Origin: JAJAZB01 sp964244295
Lineage (GTDB): Bacteria > Bacteroidota > Bacteroidia > Cytophagales > Spirosomataceae
Length of the DNA stretch: 64,000 nt
Assembly: GCA_964244295.1 (NCBI GenBank)
Contig: CAXTIG010000029.1
Span: 25,039 to 89,038, forward strand
Reading direction: 5' to 3'
Under the pieces are notes generated by a model. That model saw nothing but the letters and a program-made list of their open reading frames with translations, did not search any database and had not been told where the DNA came from. Position numbers and translations under genes: made by a program. Positions 9,020-17,776 of this stretch are shown here, piece after piece. Positions within the stretch are counted from its first letter, which is position 1; every line of letters begins with the position of its first letter.

Positions 9020-10195
9020 ATGCTTTTTTTTCGTCCCTTCTGGTGTGGACTGCTGCTGATTAGTCTGACGCTGGCGGGAATCCAGGCCTGCGTCGAACCT
9101 TACAACCCCAGCCTGGCCCTCAACGCCGACGTGCTCATCGTCGAAGGCACCCTCACCGATTTGCCCGAAACCCAGTTCGTCAAACTCAGCCGTTCGCGGG
9201 TGTACGGGGCCGGATCGGCCACCACCCCCATCACGGGTGCCCAGGTGGAGGTGCTCATCGGCGGCAATCAGACCATCGCCCTGCGCGAAACCACCGGGGG
9301 TACGTACCTGCTTCCGGGCGATTTCCGGGCGAAGGTGGGTGAACGCTACCAACTGCGCTTTAAGGTGGGGGGAAAAGCCTACGAATCGTCGGAAGAAACG
9401 ATGCGTGCCGGGTCGGTCATCGGCAAGGTGTACGACAGTTTCGATGCCCGAGGAATTCCCAACGCGGCCAGAGACCGGTTCATTCCCGCCCACCTGGTTT
9501 ACCTCGACACCCAGGATCCGCCCGGCGAGCGCAATTTTTACCGCTGGAATTGGACCCTCTGGGAAGCCCAGGCCTGGTGCGCTTCCTGCCAGCAGGGGCG
9601 GTTTATCGTCAATAATTCGCTCACCAACGACGGCACCTGCCAAACCGACAACCGCTTGCCCCGTGACAATTTTTTCGATTACACGTGCGCCACGCGCTGC
9701 TGGGATATTTTTCAAAGCTACGACCTGAATTTATTCAGCGATGTTTACTCCAACGGCAACCCCATCCGGGGGCGACTGGTGGCCAAAATTCCCTACTACC
9801 AAATCCAGCCCGCCCTGGTCGAAATCCGGCAGTACGCCCTCACGGCGGGGGCCTATCGCTACTTCAAGCTGTTTGAAGACCAAACTCAAAACACCGGGGG
9901 CCTGGCCGATACCCCCCCGGCACCGATCGTAGGCAACATCCGCAGTTTGAGCGACGAACAGGAACCCATTGTGGGTTATTTTTCGGCTTCCGCCGTGTCG
10001 TCGGTGCGGTATTGGCTCGACCGCCGCAACGCCAGCGGACCTCCGCTGGGGCTGTTCGAAACGTTGTTTGGTCGGCAAGCCGTTCCGGAGCCGACCGCCA
10101 TTATGCCGCCGCCATTGGGTTTCCGCCCGCCTGCCGCCCGTTGCCTGCCCAGCGACACGCGCACACCCGTTCAGCCCCAGGGTTGGCAAAATTGA
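9020..10195 (+). CDS. DUF4249 domain-containing lipoprotein
   Basis: 391-residue exported protein of the DUF4249 family, found almost only in Bacteroidota and often encoded near TonB receptors; function unknown. The N-terminus MLFFRPFWCGLLLISLTLAG leads to a lipobox-like IQAC, so a lipid-anchored periplasmic protein is likely. Family features include NADVLIVEGTLTD, an early beta-sandwich-like region, and a Cys-rich segment (WCASCQQG and FDYTCATRCWD). The start at 9020 is chosen over an upstream frame extension because it gives the signal peptide; a TACTTTG near 8980 may be its promoter. No TonB receptor is adjacent. Confidence 0.8.
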   Translation: MLFFRPFWCGLLLISLTLAGIQACVEPYNPSLALNADVLIVEGTLTDLPETQFVKLSRSRVYGAGSATTPITGAQVEVLIGGNQTIALRETTGGTYLLPGDFRAKVGERYQLRFKVGGKAYESSEETMRAGSVIGKVYDSFDARGIPNAARDRFIPAHLVYLDTQDPPGERNFYRWNWTLWEAQAWCASCQQGRFIVNNSLTNDGTCQTDNRLPRDNFFDYTCATRCWDIFQSYDLNLFSDVYSNGNPIRGRLVAKIPYYQIQPALVEIRQYALTAGAYRYFKLFEDQTQNTGGLADTPPAPIVGNIRSLSDEQEPIVGYFSASAVSSVRYWLDRRNASGPPLGLFETLFGRQAVPEPTAIMPPPLGFRPPAARCLPSDTRTPVQPQGWQN

Positions 10196-10234
10196 CCAAA
10201 AAAGGCCACGGACGCATCCGTGGCCTTTTTTGGT
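10195..10234. terminator. Bidirectional Rho-independent terminator
   Basis: Perfect 18-base arms, ACCAAAAAAGGCCACGGA and its complement, with a 4-base loop and A/T runs on both sides. Between convergent DUF4249 and LytTR genes. Confidence 0.92.
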
Positions 10235-10252
10235 ATTGCGTTGGAAACGGTC

Positions 10253-11011
10253 CTATTTTCCCAACCACTCCTTAAAATCCGCCACCCGGTCGCCACTCAC
10301 GAAGACTTCGTGGCGGGTTTTGGGTTGCAAATCGAGTTTGAGTTTTCCCGCCGAGTAGGTGTGAATGCTGTAGATGGCGGGTAGCGACACCAGAAACTGC
10401 CGATTGACCCGGAAAAACCGCTTCGGGTCGAGCAGTTGGGTCAGTTTGTCGAGGTTGTACTCCAGGGGCAGGTTGGCTCCTTCGGTGGTGGTGAGGAAGG
10501 TGACGCGTTCATCGAGGAAAAAATACGCCACGTCGGCGGTTTCTACGCTGCGCAGTTTCGGACCGATCGAAATCATGAACCGCTCCTTGTACTCCGGTTC
10601 CTTCGGCTTCTGGATCGAACGGAGTAAAGCATCGAGGTCGGTGGAGGAAAACTGCCTTTTGAGCGCCTTGTATTTTTCAATCGCCGCCGCCAGTTCTTCG
10701 TAATTGACGGGTTTGAGCAGGTAGTCGATGCTGTTGACCTTGAACGCCTTGATCATGTACTCGTCGTAGGCGGTGGTGAAAATAACCGGGGCTTGCATGG
10801 AAATCTGGTCGAAGATGGCGAAACCGAGGTCGTCTTCGAGGTGGATGTCCATAAACACCAGGTCGGGGGCGGCGTTCTGACGGAACCACGCCACGGCCCC
10901 TTTCACCGAAGGCAGGCGGTCGAGCACCACGATGCTGGGGTCGTACTTTTTGAGTTGTCCTTCCAGCCGCCGGGCCGTCAGGTTTTCGTCTTCGATGATC
11001 AGGACGTTCAT
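10253..11011 (-). CDS. LytTR-family response regulator
   Basis: 252-residue cytoplasmic response regulator. The receiver domain (1-120) has the acidic pair in MNVLIIEDE, phospho-acceptor D55 in LVFMDIHL, the conserved Thr in VIFTTAYDEY and the Lys in YLLKPV. The C-terminal LytTR DNA-binding domain (about 150-250) has FFRVNRQFLVSL. Start 11011 is chosen because MNVLIIEDEN is the canonical receiver beginning. The PF06580 kinase gene lies immediately upstream, so the two form a two-component system. Target genes are unknown. Confidence 0.9.
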   Translation of the reverse strand: MNVLIIEDENLTARRLEGQLKKYDPSIVVLDRLPSVKGAVAWFRQNAAPDLVFMDIHLEDDLGFAIFDQISMQAPVIFTTAYDEYMIKAFKVNSIDYLLKPVNYEELAAAIEKYKALKRQFSSTDLDALLRSIQKPKEPEYKERFMISIGPKLRSVETADVAYFFLDERVTFLTTTEGANLPLEYNLDKLTQLLDPKRFFRVNRQFLVSLPAIYSIHTYSAGKLKLDLQPKTRHEVFVSGDRVADFKEWLGK

Positions 11012-11015
11012 GCTT

Positions 11016-11107
11016 ATTGAGTGACTGAATGAGGGAGTGATTGAGTGAGGAAGTAAGGAGAAATGCATTTCAATCACTCAATCACTCCCTCACTCAGTCA
11101 CTCAATT
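11016..11107. repeat. Long inverted repeat with ATGCAT loop
   Basis: Arms of about 32 bases, TTGAGTGACTGAATGAGGGA and its near-perfect complement, around the loop AAATGCATTTCAA. It fills the gap between kinase stop and regulator start. The loop word recurs in the hairpin at 24527-24608. Confidence 0.8.
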
Positions 11108-12236
11108 AAGCCAGCAGCGGAATTTTTACCACAAACATCCCCTCCAGCGCGCCAATCCACACCTTGCGCGGGGTGAGCAGCGCGTAGCGGTTGACGATGT
11201 TTTGCAGACCCACGCCCGTCGAGTCGTCGGTTTGGGTGCGGGGCTGGAGCACGTTCTCGACGATGAGTTCGTCGCTCTCGGCGCGGATGCTGACCCGCAG
11301 CGGATTTTCCGACGACATCTGGTTGTGCTTCACGGTATTTTCCACCAGCAATTGCAGCGTCAGCGGGGCGATTTTGTAGCGCGTCAGCAGCGAATCGGGC
11401 ACGTTGATGGCCACGTCGAACTTGTCTTCAAACCGGATCTTCAGCAGAAAAACGTAGGATTCGATAAAATCCAGTTCCGTTTTCATCGTCACCAGTTCGT
11501 TGTCTTTTTGTTCGAGAATGTAGCGGTAGGCGCGGGAGAGCCGGTCGATGAATTTCTCGGACAAATCGGCGTCTACCTGCACCAGCGAGGAGAGAATGCT
11601 CAGGCTGTTGAACAAAAAATGCGGACTGACCTGGTTTTTTAAGGCCGCAAACTGCGCCTGCACGCTTTCTTTTTCGAGGCGTTCGGCCTTCACTTCCACT
11701 TCGCCGAGCCGGTTATACGCCCGGCGGTTGGCGGCCAGGTAAAAGGCCGCCAGCATGGTCATCACCGTGAGGCCGTTGTTGACCCGGTTGCGCAACTCCG
11801 GCTCGAAGCGCCGCCCGCCGCCCGGACGCGGGGAGCCGGGCCATTCCCGGTAAAACTCGAATTGTCCGGCCAGAAATTCGTTCAGTCCATGCCGGAGTTG
11901 GTGAAAGGCCAGGTTGAAAATCACCGCCAACACACTCGCCACCACCAGGGTAAGCAACTGCGCCGGAATTTTGAATTCGATCAGGAAGCCGTCGCCGAAC
12001 CAGTCGGACAGTCGCCGCTGAATCCATTCGGCCACGCTCAGCCACAGGGCGAAAAACAGCAGGCTGAGCAGAATTTCCATCACGAACACCGGCACCGCCC
12101 GCAGCCAGACCGACCCCGGCGCCCCCCAGAGGTTGACGTACAACCGGATGGGCCAGTACACGACGAACACGCTCAGGGCGAGTTGCCATTTTTGCCACGA
12201 AGTCAGACGGTACGCGGTGAGCAGGGGGGCGATCAT
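11106..12236 (-). CDS. Sensor histidine kinase (LytS/YehU-like, PF06580)
   Basis: 376-residue membrane kinase. About four transmembrane helices lie in residues 15-170, followed by a short coiled coil (175-200), the His_kinase domain with H206 in NQVSPHFLFNSLSILSSL, and an HATPase domain with the N-box LLVENTVKHN and the G-box STGVGLQNIVNRY. No separate periplasmic sensor domain is present. Upstream it nearly abuts DUF4405 (7 bases); downstream the LytTR regulator follows. Signal unknown. Confidence 0.9.
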   Translation of the reverse strand: MIAPLLTAYRLTSWQKWQLALSVFVVYWPIRLYVNLWGAPGSVWLRAVPVFVMEILLSLLFFALWLSVAEWIQRRLSDWFGDGFLIEFKIPAQLLTLVVASVLAVIFNLAFHQLRHGLNEFLAGQFEFYREWPGSPRPGGGRRFEPELRNRVNNGLTVMTMLAAFYLAANRRAYNRLGEVEVKAERLEKESVQAQFAALKNQVSPHFLFNSLSILSSLVQVDADLSEKFIDRLSRAYRYILEQKDNELVTMKTELDFIESYVFLLKIRFEDKFDVAINVPDSLLTRYKIAPLTLQLLVENTVKHNQMSSENPLRVSIRAESDELIVENVLQPRTQTDDSTGVGLQNIVNRYALLTPRKVWIGALEGMFVVKIPLLA

Positions 12237-12243
12237 GGGAAAA

Positions 12244-13065
12244 TCACGGATTTTGGGGCGGCTCGGTTCGTTCGACCAGCGCCCGCGTCAGGAGGGTTCC
12301 TCCCGCTGCGTTCAGCCGGACGAAGTCGCCCGCTGCCGGGCCGATTTTCGCTTCGTAGCGCTCGGTTGTTTCGCCTGCCCGCAGAGCCACAACCACGAAA
12401 TACGAGCCGGTTGCCTGGGTTTTGGTGTGCAGCAGAAACGACTCCGTCGGCGTGCTGCGCTCGTAGTTGGGCTGCTGATTGCGGGCTTTGGCCTGCCAGT
12501 CGGGCAGCAGGGTGGGGCTGAACGGCGTTGGCTCCGGCCCTTTTTCACCGACCACCTGCGCGGGCACGAACAGGTTTTCGACGAAGCGACGGGCCGAATC
12601 CTCCACCCAGGCTACCAGCACGGGTGGTACTTGGCTTTTTGTTTTTTGCAAAATCAGCGTCAACGGCGTACCGGAAGCGATTTGATTCGTGCGGATTTCC
12701 TCGAACGTCAGCCGTTCGGGGCCTTTGGGCCGTTCCCCGGCAAACAGTTTTTTCCCGGCGTTCGCCAGGGCGTCGAAGGCGGGCACGTTGAAGCCGATAC
12801 CCGCCGCAAAGGCCCCGACCACCAGCGCCGGAACGACGAACTCCCGCTGAACGGCGCCGTTGCGCCGGGCCACCGTGTAGCCCTTCAGCGACGACCAGTT
12901 GTTGACGATGTGAAACACCGCCGCCGCCACGAACAATACGCCAAACCAGGCGTGCGTGTGCTCGATGCCCCGCGATTTTTGCCCGAAATAAATTAATAAC
13001 CCCGTGATGGAAAGCCCGATGAAAACGAGGGCGACGGAGAGGCTGACGAGGTTTTTTTGTTTCAT
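12244..13065 (-). CDS. DUF4405 domain-containing membrane protein
   Basis: 273-residue protein. Three N-terminal helices (about 6-27, 40-60, 75-93) form a DUF4405 region; His residues around HTHAWFGVLFVAAAVFHIVNNW resemble b-type cytochrome haem ligands, as expected for this cytochrome b561-like family. The remaining C-terminal part (about 110-273) is soluble and unrecognised. Encoded 7 bases upstream of the sensor kinase and downstream of YceI, a family often found with b561-type proteins. A redox role, possibly sensing for the kinase, is inference. Confidence 0.7.
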   Translation of the reverse strand: MKQKNLVSLSVALVFIGLSITGLLIYFGQKSRGIEHTHAWFGVLFVAAAVFHIVNNWSSLKGYTVARRNGAVQREFVVPALVVGAFAAGIGFNVPAFDALANAGKKLFAGERPKGPERLTFEEIRTNQIASGTPLTLILQKTKSQVPPVLVAWVEDSARRFVENLFVPAQVVGEKGPEPTPFSPTLLPDWQAKARNQQPNYERSTPTESFLLHTKTQATGSYFVVVALRAGETTERYEAKIGPAAGDFVRLNAAGGTLLTRALVERTEPPQNP

Positions 13066-13096
13066 GGGGGGCTGAGGAAGCGAAATAAGTGAATGA

Positions 13097-13162
13097 GCCG
13101 GTCACGCTGAACGGAGTCGAAGCGCGTGGCGTAGCGCTTCGACTCCGCGCAGCGTGACCGGC
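13097..13162. repeat. Palindromic GTCACGCTG-type repeat, copy c
   Basis: GCCGGTCACGCTGAACGGAG... with complementary arm ending CAGCGTGACCGGC and an inner GCGCTTCGACTCC match. Short loop. Lies between the YceI and DUF4405 genes, same strand. Related to copies f and k. Confidence 0.85.
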
Positions 13163-13176
13163 TTACCTACTGAAAA

Positions 13177-13809
13177 TCAGAGCGTCGCCTTGTTGGCCAC
13201 CAGCTTCAAATCCAGCGAAAACGTGTCTTCAATAATTTTATCCGCCGCCGTGCCGATAATTGCCGCCCGGTATTTGATGTCGTAATCGAGCCGGTTTACG
13301 GCCAGTTTGGCGGTGGCTTCCACGGTGTTGCCGGTTACCTTCACCACGGCGGGGAAGGTCTGCGGTTTGGTGGTGCCTTTGATGGTCAAATCGCCGGTAA
13401 CGGTGAAATTGGCTTCTCCGGCTTTGGCCCCGGCAATGGGCGTGGCTTTGGTGATTTTAAAGGTCGAAGTCGGGTTTTTCTCCACCCCAAAAAAATCGTC
13501 GGACTTCAGGTGACCCATCAGCCGTCCGTTGGGTTCGGGCTTGTCGGTGTCGCGCATGGTGCTCATGTCGGCTACGAAACTGCCGCCCGTTAGTTTGGTG
13601 CCATCCACAGTCAGTTCGCCCTTCGTAAGTTTGATTACGCCGTTGTGTTCCCCGCCTACTTTTTTAGCGTTCCAAATTAATTTGCTTTGCTCGGTGTCCA
13701 CGGTGTAAGTCGTGGCTTTGGCCGGACGAGTGGGCGGGGTGAGGGCCGTGGTGAGGAGCAGGGTGGCGGCCAGCAGGCCGGTGAGGTGAAAAGCGGGTTT
13801 GTGGAACAT
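13177..13809 (-). CDS. YceI family periplasmic protein
   Basis: 210-residue exported protein with a signal peptide (MFHKPAFHLTGLLAATLLLT) and a YceI lipocalin-like domain from about residue 33: TYTVDTEQSKLIWNAKKVGG, then GTKLTGGSFVADMSTM, HLKSDDFFGVEKNPTSTF and LTIKGTTKPQTFP. YceI proteins bind isoprenoid-type lipids in the periplasm. Transcribed with, or separately before, DUF4405. Family call is firm. Confidence 0.92.
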   Translation of the reverse strand: MFHKPAFHLTGLLAATLLLTTALTPPTRPAKATTYTVDTEQSKLIWNAKKVGGEHNGVIKLTKGELTVDGTKLTGGSFVADMSTMRDTDKPEPNGRLMGHLKSDDFFGVEKNPTSTFKITKATPIAGAKAGEANFTVTGDLTIKGTTKPQTFPAVVKVTGNTVEATAKLAVNRLDYDIKYRAAIIGTAADKIIEDTFSLDLKLVANKATL

Positions 13810-13978
13810 GGTTAATAAAATGGAGATTGGTTTGAAAAATGGAACGGTTTACTGTCAACAAATTCAGGCGCTAAAGTAAGACCTCCAGCAAAGCCGGAGG
13901 CCTTCACCCCTAAACTAATCCTAAAATCTTCGTTTAAGTTGGTGAGCAATTGTAGACTGGCAGTTTTAAGGGGGGTCT

Positions 13979-14079
13979 TGTCATCCCGACGAAGGAGGGA
14001 TCTCGTTGAGTTACCTAACACTCGGCTGTCAGCAAGCATATCGTAAGGCCAACGAGATCCCTCCTTCGTCGGGATGACA
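13979..14079. repeat. Palindromic GTCATCC-type repeat, copy d
   Basis: TGTCATCCCGACGAAGGAGG with GATCTCGTTG, then the exact complement ending TCGTCGGGATGACA. Arms nearly perfect over 28 bases. It lies between the TonB receptor stop and YceI. The rest of the 294-base gap (13810-14103) shows only a small CCTCC/GGAGG hairpin near 13884-13903. Confidence 0.88.
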
Positions 14080-14103
14080 GGACCTCAAAAACGCCCGGTT
14101 TAC

Positions 14104-16695
14104 TTACTTCTGCGAACGAGGCTGGCCACCGCCGCCCGCCGGAGCCTGCTGCTGCCCACCGCCTTCGCCACCCCCGTCGCCCTTCACGTCGTCGTTGCTG
14201 ACCGAGCGGGTTTTGCGTTTCGGGGCGGAGAAGGTCATTTTGCCGATTTTGTAGCTAAACGTCAGGCGGACGCTCTGGTTGTAAATGTTCATCTGGCTGA
14301 CCTGCGTAAACTGCGGCGAAGTCAGTTCGGTGCGCACCTTCATGCCCCCCAGGAAGTTGTCGGCGGCCAGGCCGAGGCTGCCTTTTTTGTTGGCGAAGTC
14401 TTTCTTCACCCCCAGGCTGTACATGTAAAAGCTCCCCTGGGTGCCCTGCAACTGAATCTGGTTGCCCCGCGCTCCGCCGAAGGCTTGAATCCCCCAGCCG
14501 TTGTTCAACTGAAACTGACTCATCAGCCGACCGCCCATCACCAGGCCGGAATTACTCAGGGGCTGCGATACTCCGTTGAGGCCCGCCACCTGACCGCGCA
14601 GTTGGGCGTAGTACAGGTCGATGCCGCCGCTGAGGGTCCACTTGGGCGTGAGGGTGATGTTGGCAAACACGTTGGTGCCGTAGGCGCGCTCGCTGCCGAT
14701 GTTCTGGAAGGTGGTCAGGATGGCCCCGTTTTCGATGTTCTGCCGGATTTGCGTAATCGAGTTGTCGGTCAGGCGGGTGAAGAGCGAGGCGTTCAGGTAC
14801 GTTTTCCCGATGCTTGTGCTCAGGCCCAGTTCGATGTTGTCGGTCAGTTCGGGACGCAGGTCGGGATTGCCCTGACTGATGTTCTGCGGGTTCGACAGGT
14901 TTACGTTCGGGTTGAGTTGCTGAATACCCGGACGCTGAATCCGCCGGTTGTAGGCCGCTTTTACGGTGGACGTACCGATTTTCTTCGAAATGTTCAGGCT
15001 CGGCACCAGGTTGCTGTAACCGGGGATGGCGATGCCGCCCGCCTCGCGGGTGCTGGCGTTGATGAACGTGTGCTCGAAGCGCGTCCCGGCTTTAATCGTA
15101 AACTTGCTCTGGGTGGTGTAGGTGTACGACACGTACCCGGCGGCGATGTTCTGGCTGTAATCGAGCGAGCCGTCGGGGCGGGTTACATCGGTCGAGAAAC
15201 TGCCGGAAGGGTTGGACAACAGGTAGCTGAAATCACTCAGCACAGTGCGCATGATGCCCTTCGCGCCAAATTCCAGCATCTGGTTCTTCTTAATTGGCGT
15301 CTGGTAGTCAGTCTGGAGCGTAATTTCCTGGTTGTTGCTGTTGTTGAGGTTGCGCTGGCGACCGGTCAGGTTGCCGATGCCGTTGAGCAGGTCGGCGTCG
15401 AAGTTGCTGGTCAAATCGTTGCGGCTGAATTGCGTCGAAATGCTCCACTCCTGGCCGGGCTTGAAGGTGCGCAGGTAATCCACGTTCACGTCCACGTTGC
15501 CCGACTGGTTTTTGGAATCCACCTCACGGGAAGAGGTGGACAAAGGCAGGTTGTTTCCAAAAAGCGTCGTGCTCAGGTCCTGGCTGCGGTTCATGTTCCG
15601 CACACCGTAGCGGACGCTGGCGGTGAGGCTTTGGTTTTTGGCCAAATCGTAATCCATGCCCAGGTTGTAGTTGCCGAAAACGCCCCGGTCGTTGCCGGTG
15701 CTGGTCTGGCTGGTGCGGATGCCGGTGACGAGGTTGGTTTGGTCGAGGGTCGAGGACGAGGGGTTGTAAATGGCCCGTCCGTGCCCGCCTAGGCTGAGGC
15801 CCAACTTGCCCTTGCGGTAGCTGCCGTTGAGGCCGAAGGTCGAGGAGCGGTTGCCCACCCCGCCGTCTACGCCGAGCGTCACGCCTTGCAGGGTATTTTT
15901 CTTGGTGATGATGTTGATGATGCCACCGGAGCCTTCGGCGTCGTACCGGGCCGAGGGGCTGGTGATGACTTCCACCGATTTAATCTGGTCGGCGGGAATT
16001 TGCTTGAGCGCGTCGGCCACGCTGCTGGCGACGATGGTGCTGGGCTTGTTGTTGATCAACACCCGGATGTTCTGGCTGCCGCGCAGGCTCACGTTGCCGT
16101 CCATGTCTACGCTGAGCATGGGTACTTTCCGCAGCACGTCGGAGGCGTCGCCGCCCCGTGCGCTGAGGTCTTTGTCGGCGTTGTACACGAGCCGGTCCAC
16201 TTTTTCTTCAATCAACGCCTGCTGTCCGGTCACGGTCACGCCGTCGAGCTGCACTACTTCGGGTGTGAGTTTGAGTACGCCCAAATCGAGGGTCTGACCT
16301 TTCACCAGCGTGAGGTTGTCGACAGTTTTCGTTTTAAAACCAATGAACGAAATAAGCAATTTGTAGTCGCCCGCCGCGAGGCGGGTCAGGCTGAATTTGC
16401 CTTTTTCGTCGGCGGTCGCGCCATCCACGGGTTTGTTGGTGGCTTTGCTGTACAGCGCGACGCTGGCAAATTCGACGGCCTTCGTCACGGATGAATCCAC
16501 GACGTAACCCGTGAGTTTGGCGTTGCCCTTCGGCGCGGCTTCGGCCTCGGCGGCGGGGGCACCGGGTTGGTCCTGACGGCTGCGGCGGATGTCGTCGTTC
16601 CCGCCACTGCGTCCACCCGGTCCACCACCGGGAAATTGAGCGAAGGCCAGCGAGGCGGCAAACAGAAAAAAGAGGGAAAGCAGAGGCTTCTTCAT
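14104..16695 (-). CDS. TonB-dependent receptor, outer-membrane beta-barrel (OMP_b-brl_3 type)
   Basis: 863-residue outer-membrane protein. Signal peptide MKKPLLSLFFLFAASLAFAQ, a Gly/Pro-rich spacer (20-60), a carboxypeptidase-regulatory-like domain (about 66-150), a plug region (about 155-290, SVEVITSPSARYDAEGSGGI) and a long barrel. The C-terminus carries an unusual Gly/Gln-rich tail after the last strand. No SusD partner, so a stand-alone receptor; ligand unknown. Start 16695 gives the signal peptide directly. Its upstream region shares an element with the small gene starting at 26019. Confidence 0.88.
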   Translation of the reverse strand: MKKPLLSLFFLFAASLAFAQFPGGGPGGRSGGNDDIRRSRQDQPGAPAAEAEAAPKGNAKLTGYVVDSSVTKAVEFASVALYSKATNKPVDGATADEKGKFSLTRLAAGDYKLLISFIGFKTKTVDNLTLVKGQTLDLGVLKLTPEVVQLDGVTVTGQQALIEEKVDRLVYNADKDLSARGGDASDVLRKVPMLSVDMDGNVSLRGSQNIRVLINNKPSTIVASSVADALKQIPADQIKSVEVITSPSARYDAEGSGGIINIITKKNTLQGVTLGVDGGVGNRSSTFGLNGSYRKGKLGLSLGGHGRAIYNPSSSTLDQTNLVTGIRTSQTSTGNDRGVFGNYNLGMDYDLAKNQSLTASVRYGVRNMNRSQDLSTTLFGNNLPLSTSSREVDSKNQSGNVDVNVDYLRTFKPGQEWSISTQFSRNDLTSNFDADLLNGIGNLTGRQRNLNNSNNQEITLQTDYQTPIKKNQMLEFGAKGIMRTVLSDFSYLLSNPSGSFSTDVTRPDGSLDYSQNIAAGYVSYTYTTQSKFTIKAGTRFEHTFINASTREAGGIAIPGYSNLVPSLNISKKIGTSTVKAAYNRRIQRPGIQQLNPNVNLSNPQNISQGNPDLRPELTDNIELGLSTSIGKTYLNASLFTRLTDNSITQIRQNIENGAILTTFQNIGSERAYGTNVFANITLTPKWTLSGGIDLYYAQLRGQVAGLNGVSQPLSNSGLVMGGRLMSQFQLNNGWGIQAFGGARGNQIQLQGTQGSFYMYSLGVKKDFANKKGSLGLAADNFLGGMKVRTELTSPQFTQVSQMNIYNQSVRLTFSYKIGKMTFSAPKRKTRSVSNDDVKGDGGGEGGGQQQAPAGGGGQPRSQK

Positions 16696-16707
16696 GGCGT
16701 TTGGATT

Positions 16708-16773
16708 GAACGTCACAAAGGTGGGTAGGTCCGGTTACGCGGGAAAATGAAGGGGTCGGAGTGCCGGATTTGG
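16708..16773 (-). promoter_or_regulatory. Upstream element of the TonB receptor, shared with 26046-26111
   Basis: GAACGTCACAAAGGT (16708-16722), whose reverse complement contains an ACCTTTG -7-like box, and TGCCGGATTTGG (16762-16773), exactly 39 bases apart. The same two words at the same spacing lie upstream of the gene starting at 26019. Likely promoter plus activator site. Confidence 0.6.
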
Positions 16774-16871
16774 GTGTCGGAAGGGCGGATTTTTATGCGC
16801 GAAGGGTGTGGGATTTTCGGAAACGGGTCTCTCACACGGGATATTTAGCCCGAAAGTAAGATTAGTCTTCA

Positions 16872-16901
16872 TTGCCAAATACGCTGCTTTGCGTAAGTTC
16901 G
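16872..16901 (+). promoter_or_regulatory. Promoter of the atypical response regulator
   Basis: TTG (16872-16874), a 19-base spacer, then TAAGTTCG (16894-16901), one mismatch from TAnnTTTG. Predicted start near 16908, 25 bases before the ATG. Confidence 0.6.
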
Positions 16902-16932
16902 TTGTGCTGTTTGAATCCGCCAGCGCACTGCC

Positions 16933-17595
16933 ATGCTAAACTGCTTCATCGCCAAACAAGAAAAAATAGTTGTCAACCGTCTTGCTTCCCTGCTCAACCA
17001 CGAAGGTCACAAGGTGATAGCAACTGCCGCCAATGGACGGGAAGCCCTCCTTTTGATTCAACGGCTGAGCCCTGATTTGCTTGTGCTGGATTGCCGACTA
17101 CCCCAGTTGGACAGCCTGGATTTGCTTCGGCGACTGAAGAACTCTCTATCCACTGTTCCGAAATGGATAATTTTTTACACCTGCAATCCCGAAGCAAATG
17201 CGGCCCGTGAAGCGTTCAGTTTGGGAGTGACAGGGTATCTGGACGTAGAATCCGATGAAGTCGAGTTTCTTCAGTGCCTGAAACTGATTCTACGAGGACA
17301 GCGGTTTTTGAGTCCCTCCATCGAGACTATCTTTTGGCAAAAGGGCCAGGTACTCCCGCCGGACGAGCCAGATGGATTTGCGCTAACGGAGCGTGAAACA
17401 GACATTCTTCATTGGATTGGCTCAGGAATGGGAAATCCCGAAATAGCTTGTCAACTTTTCATTAGCGTAGAAACCGTAAAGTGTCACCGCAGAAGCATCA
17501 AACGGAAATTTGGATTAACGGGTGGTAAAAGCAGCCTGCTCCCGTTAGCCATCCGCTTCTACATGAGCCGTATGGGGGATAGCAACTTTTCTTGA
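16933..17595 (+). CDS. NarL/LuxR-type response regulator with a degenerate receiver
   Basis: 220-residue regulator: receiver-like domain (1-125) and a LuxR-type helix-turn-helix (about 150-210, LTERETDILHWIGSGMGNPE and TVKCHRRSIKRKF). D53 (LLVLDCRLP) is kept, but the usual acidic pair near the N-terminus is CFIAKQEK and the conserved Lys after GVTGYL is an Asp, so phosphorylation may be absent or altered. No histidine kinase is adjacent. The coding sequence is AT-richer than its neighbours, like the two lipoprotein genes that follow. It may control them; inference from position. Confidence 0.85.
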   Translation: MLNCFIAKQEKIVVNRLASLLNHEGHKVIATAANGREALLLIQRLSPDLLVLDCRLPQLDSLDLLRRLKNSLSTVPKWIIFYTCNPEANAAREAFSLGVTGYLDVESDEVEFLQCLKLILRGQRFLSPSIETIFWQKGQVLPPDEPDGFALTERETDILHWIGSGMGNPEIACQLFISVETVKCHRRSIKRKFGLTGGKSSLLPLAIRFYMSRMGDSNFS

Positions 17596-17667
17596 TTTCC
17601 GGAAGTGGGTAGTTGTCTGAGAAAATATACCCATAAAGTGGGGATATTAGCCGCCTGACCAATTGCC

Positions 17668-17675
17668 TACCTTTG
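17668..17675 (+). promoter_or_regulatory. -7 element TACCTTTG of the DUF6973 lipoprotein gene
   Basis: Perfect TAnnTTTG match; predicted start near 17682, which places the hairpin at 17696-17751 in the transcript leader. No good -33 TTG. Confidence 0.55.
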
Positions 17676-17695
17676 GAACAAGCAAAGTGGGATGA

Positions 17696-17751
17696 CCTTG
17701 AAAAGTCAGACAATGTAAAGTCAAGTACCTACCCGGTCCGACTTTTCAAGG
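17696..17751 (+). promoter_or_regulatory. Leader hairpin upstream of the DUF6973 lipoprotein gene
   Basis: CCTTGAAAAGTC (17696-17707) pairs perfectly with GACTTTTCAAGG (17740-17751); flanking AGAC/GTCC extends it imperfectly. 25 bases before the ATG and without a following T-run, so a leader structure or operator rather than a plain terminator. Confidence 0.55.
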
Positions 17752-17776
17752 CCATTCCAATTAACATCTACTTCTT

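Noticed and set aside
14074..15792. Plus-strand frame of 572 codons
   Set aside because: Antisense to the TonB receptor, whose plug and barrel motifs are clear.
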